DNA of 64,000 nt from Bacteroidales bacterium (lineage in GTDB: Bacteria > Bacteroidota > Bacteroidia > Bacteroidales > Bacteroidaceae): the NCBI GenBank assembly GCA_015060905.1, contig SUXQ01000006.1, positions 62,001 to 126,000 of the forward strand, given 5' to 3'. The notes below the pieces were generated by a model that was not told where the DNA came from, searched no databases, and saw only the letters and a list, made by a program, of their open reading frames with translations. Below are positions 63,712-64,000 of this stretch, in pieces (the first letter of the stretch is position 1; each line of letters opens with the position of its first letter). A program made the position numbers and the translations under genes.

Positions 63712-64000
63712 ATGCCGTTAAAAGTACCTACAGGATTGCCCGCACTCGATGCTGTTCGTGCCGAGGGGGTAAAGATAGAAGAGTTTGACACTGTTACTCC
63801 CGACACTTTTCGAGTAGCATTGCTCAATATTATGCCTACAAAAGAGACTACCGAGGCTGACTTTATACGTCTGCTTGCAGGCTCGTCGCATAATATTGAA
63901 CTGACGCTTGTGAAGCTCGATACGCATGTGCCTAAAAATGCGTCGCCCGAGCATATGGCGCGTTATTATAAAGGCTTCGGCGAGGTGCGCAAGCAACATT
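63712..64000 (+). CDS. metA: Homoserine O-acyltransferase MetA (3' end outside window)
   Basis: The first 96 codons are present, opening MPLKVPTGLPALDAVRAEGV, with the typical LLNIMPTKETTEADFIRLL and THVPKNASPEHMARYY segments of MetA. The enzyme acylates homoserine (succinyl or acetyl donor) in methionine synthesis. It starts 12 bases after the M13 peptidase gene. The catalytic Cys and His lie beyond the window. Confidence 0.92.
   Translation, partial: MPLKVPTGLPALDAVRAEGVKIEEFDTVTPDTFRVALLNIMPTKETTEADFIRLLAGSSHNIELTLVKLDTHVPKNASPEHMARYYKGFGEVRKQH

Overview
This 64 kb window is chromosomal DNA from a member of the order Bacteroidales, probably a gut or animal-associated species. Promoters follow the Bacteroidota pattern (TTTG about 19-21 bases before TAnnTTTG) and starts lack obvious Shine-Dalgarno sites. 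Families typical of the order are present: BACON domains, DUF4831, DUF4827, DUF3078, GH127, DUF1080, surface cobalamin protein BtuG, and a tmRNA whose tag ends GENSYALAA. I cannot name the species. There is no rRNA, tRNA, CRISPR array or intact prophage. One phage-type structural gene stands alone and one short MITE-like element is visible.

Layout. 1-6.4 kb: partial ffh, a DUF4831 gene, a tandem repeat cluster, then an operon of a Tat-exported Gfo/Idh/MocA oxidoreductase and a HEAT-plus-double-DUF1080 protein. 6.7-8.5 kb: adk-obgE. 8.5-16.3 kb (minus strand): AraC regulator, small membrane protein, tmRNA, rny, zapA with a coiled-coil partner, a uracil-DNA-glycosylase-like gene whose 3' end lies in a MITE, a hypothetical gene and yidC. 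16.5-20.1 kb: DUF3078 outer-membrane protein and a cation/proton antiporter. 20.1-27.3 kb (minus strand): a GadC-like permease, then a vitamin B12 uptake operon btuB-btuG-btuF-btuC behind a cobalamin riboswitch. No btuD ATPase is present. 27.4-33.9 kb: glmM with a DUF4827 lipoprotein, an LPS-kinase-like gene, a sugar isomerase/epimerase lipoprotein, and padR-pspC. 34-51.3 kb (accessory, secreted and glycan related): a large metallophosphoesterase with BACON and LamG-like modules and a small lectin-like partner, the orphan phage-type gene, a GH78 rhamnosidase, an outer-membrane FadL-like gene with two low-complexity secreted proteins, and a GH127 arabinofuranosidase. 51.4-64 kb: DUF2776 membrane protein, a second Gfo/Idh/MocA oxidoreductase, rarA, a glycosyltransferase, glnS, a TPR protein, an ABC-F ATPase, an M13 peptidase and the start of metA.

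How the genes may work together. Two exported oxidoreductases, a double DUF1080 protein and an exported isomerase/epimerase have the parts of the 3-keto-sugar route of glycan cleavage, beside GH78 and GH127 enzymes. The B12 genes form one regulated uptake unit. The least explained features are the phage-type gene at 39.1-42.1 kb, the Asn-rich 23-residue repeat gene at 46.6-47.3 kb that looks built from parts of its two neighbours, and a 31-base palindromic repeat that shares sequence with the local promoters.
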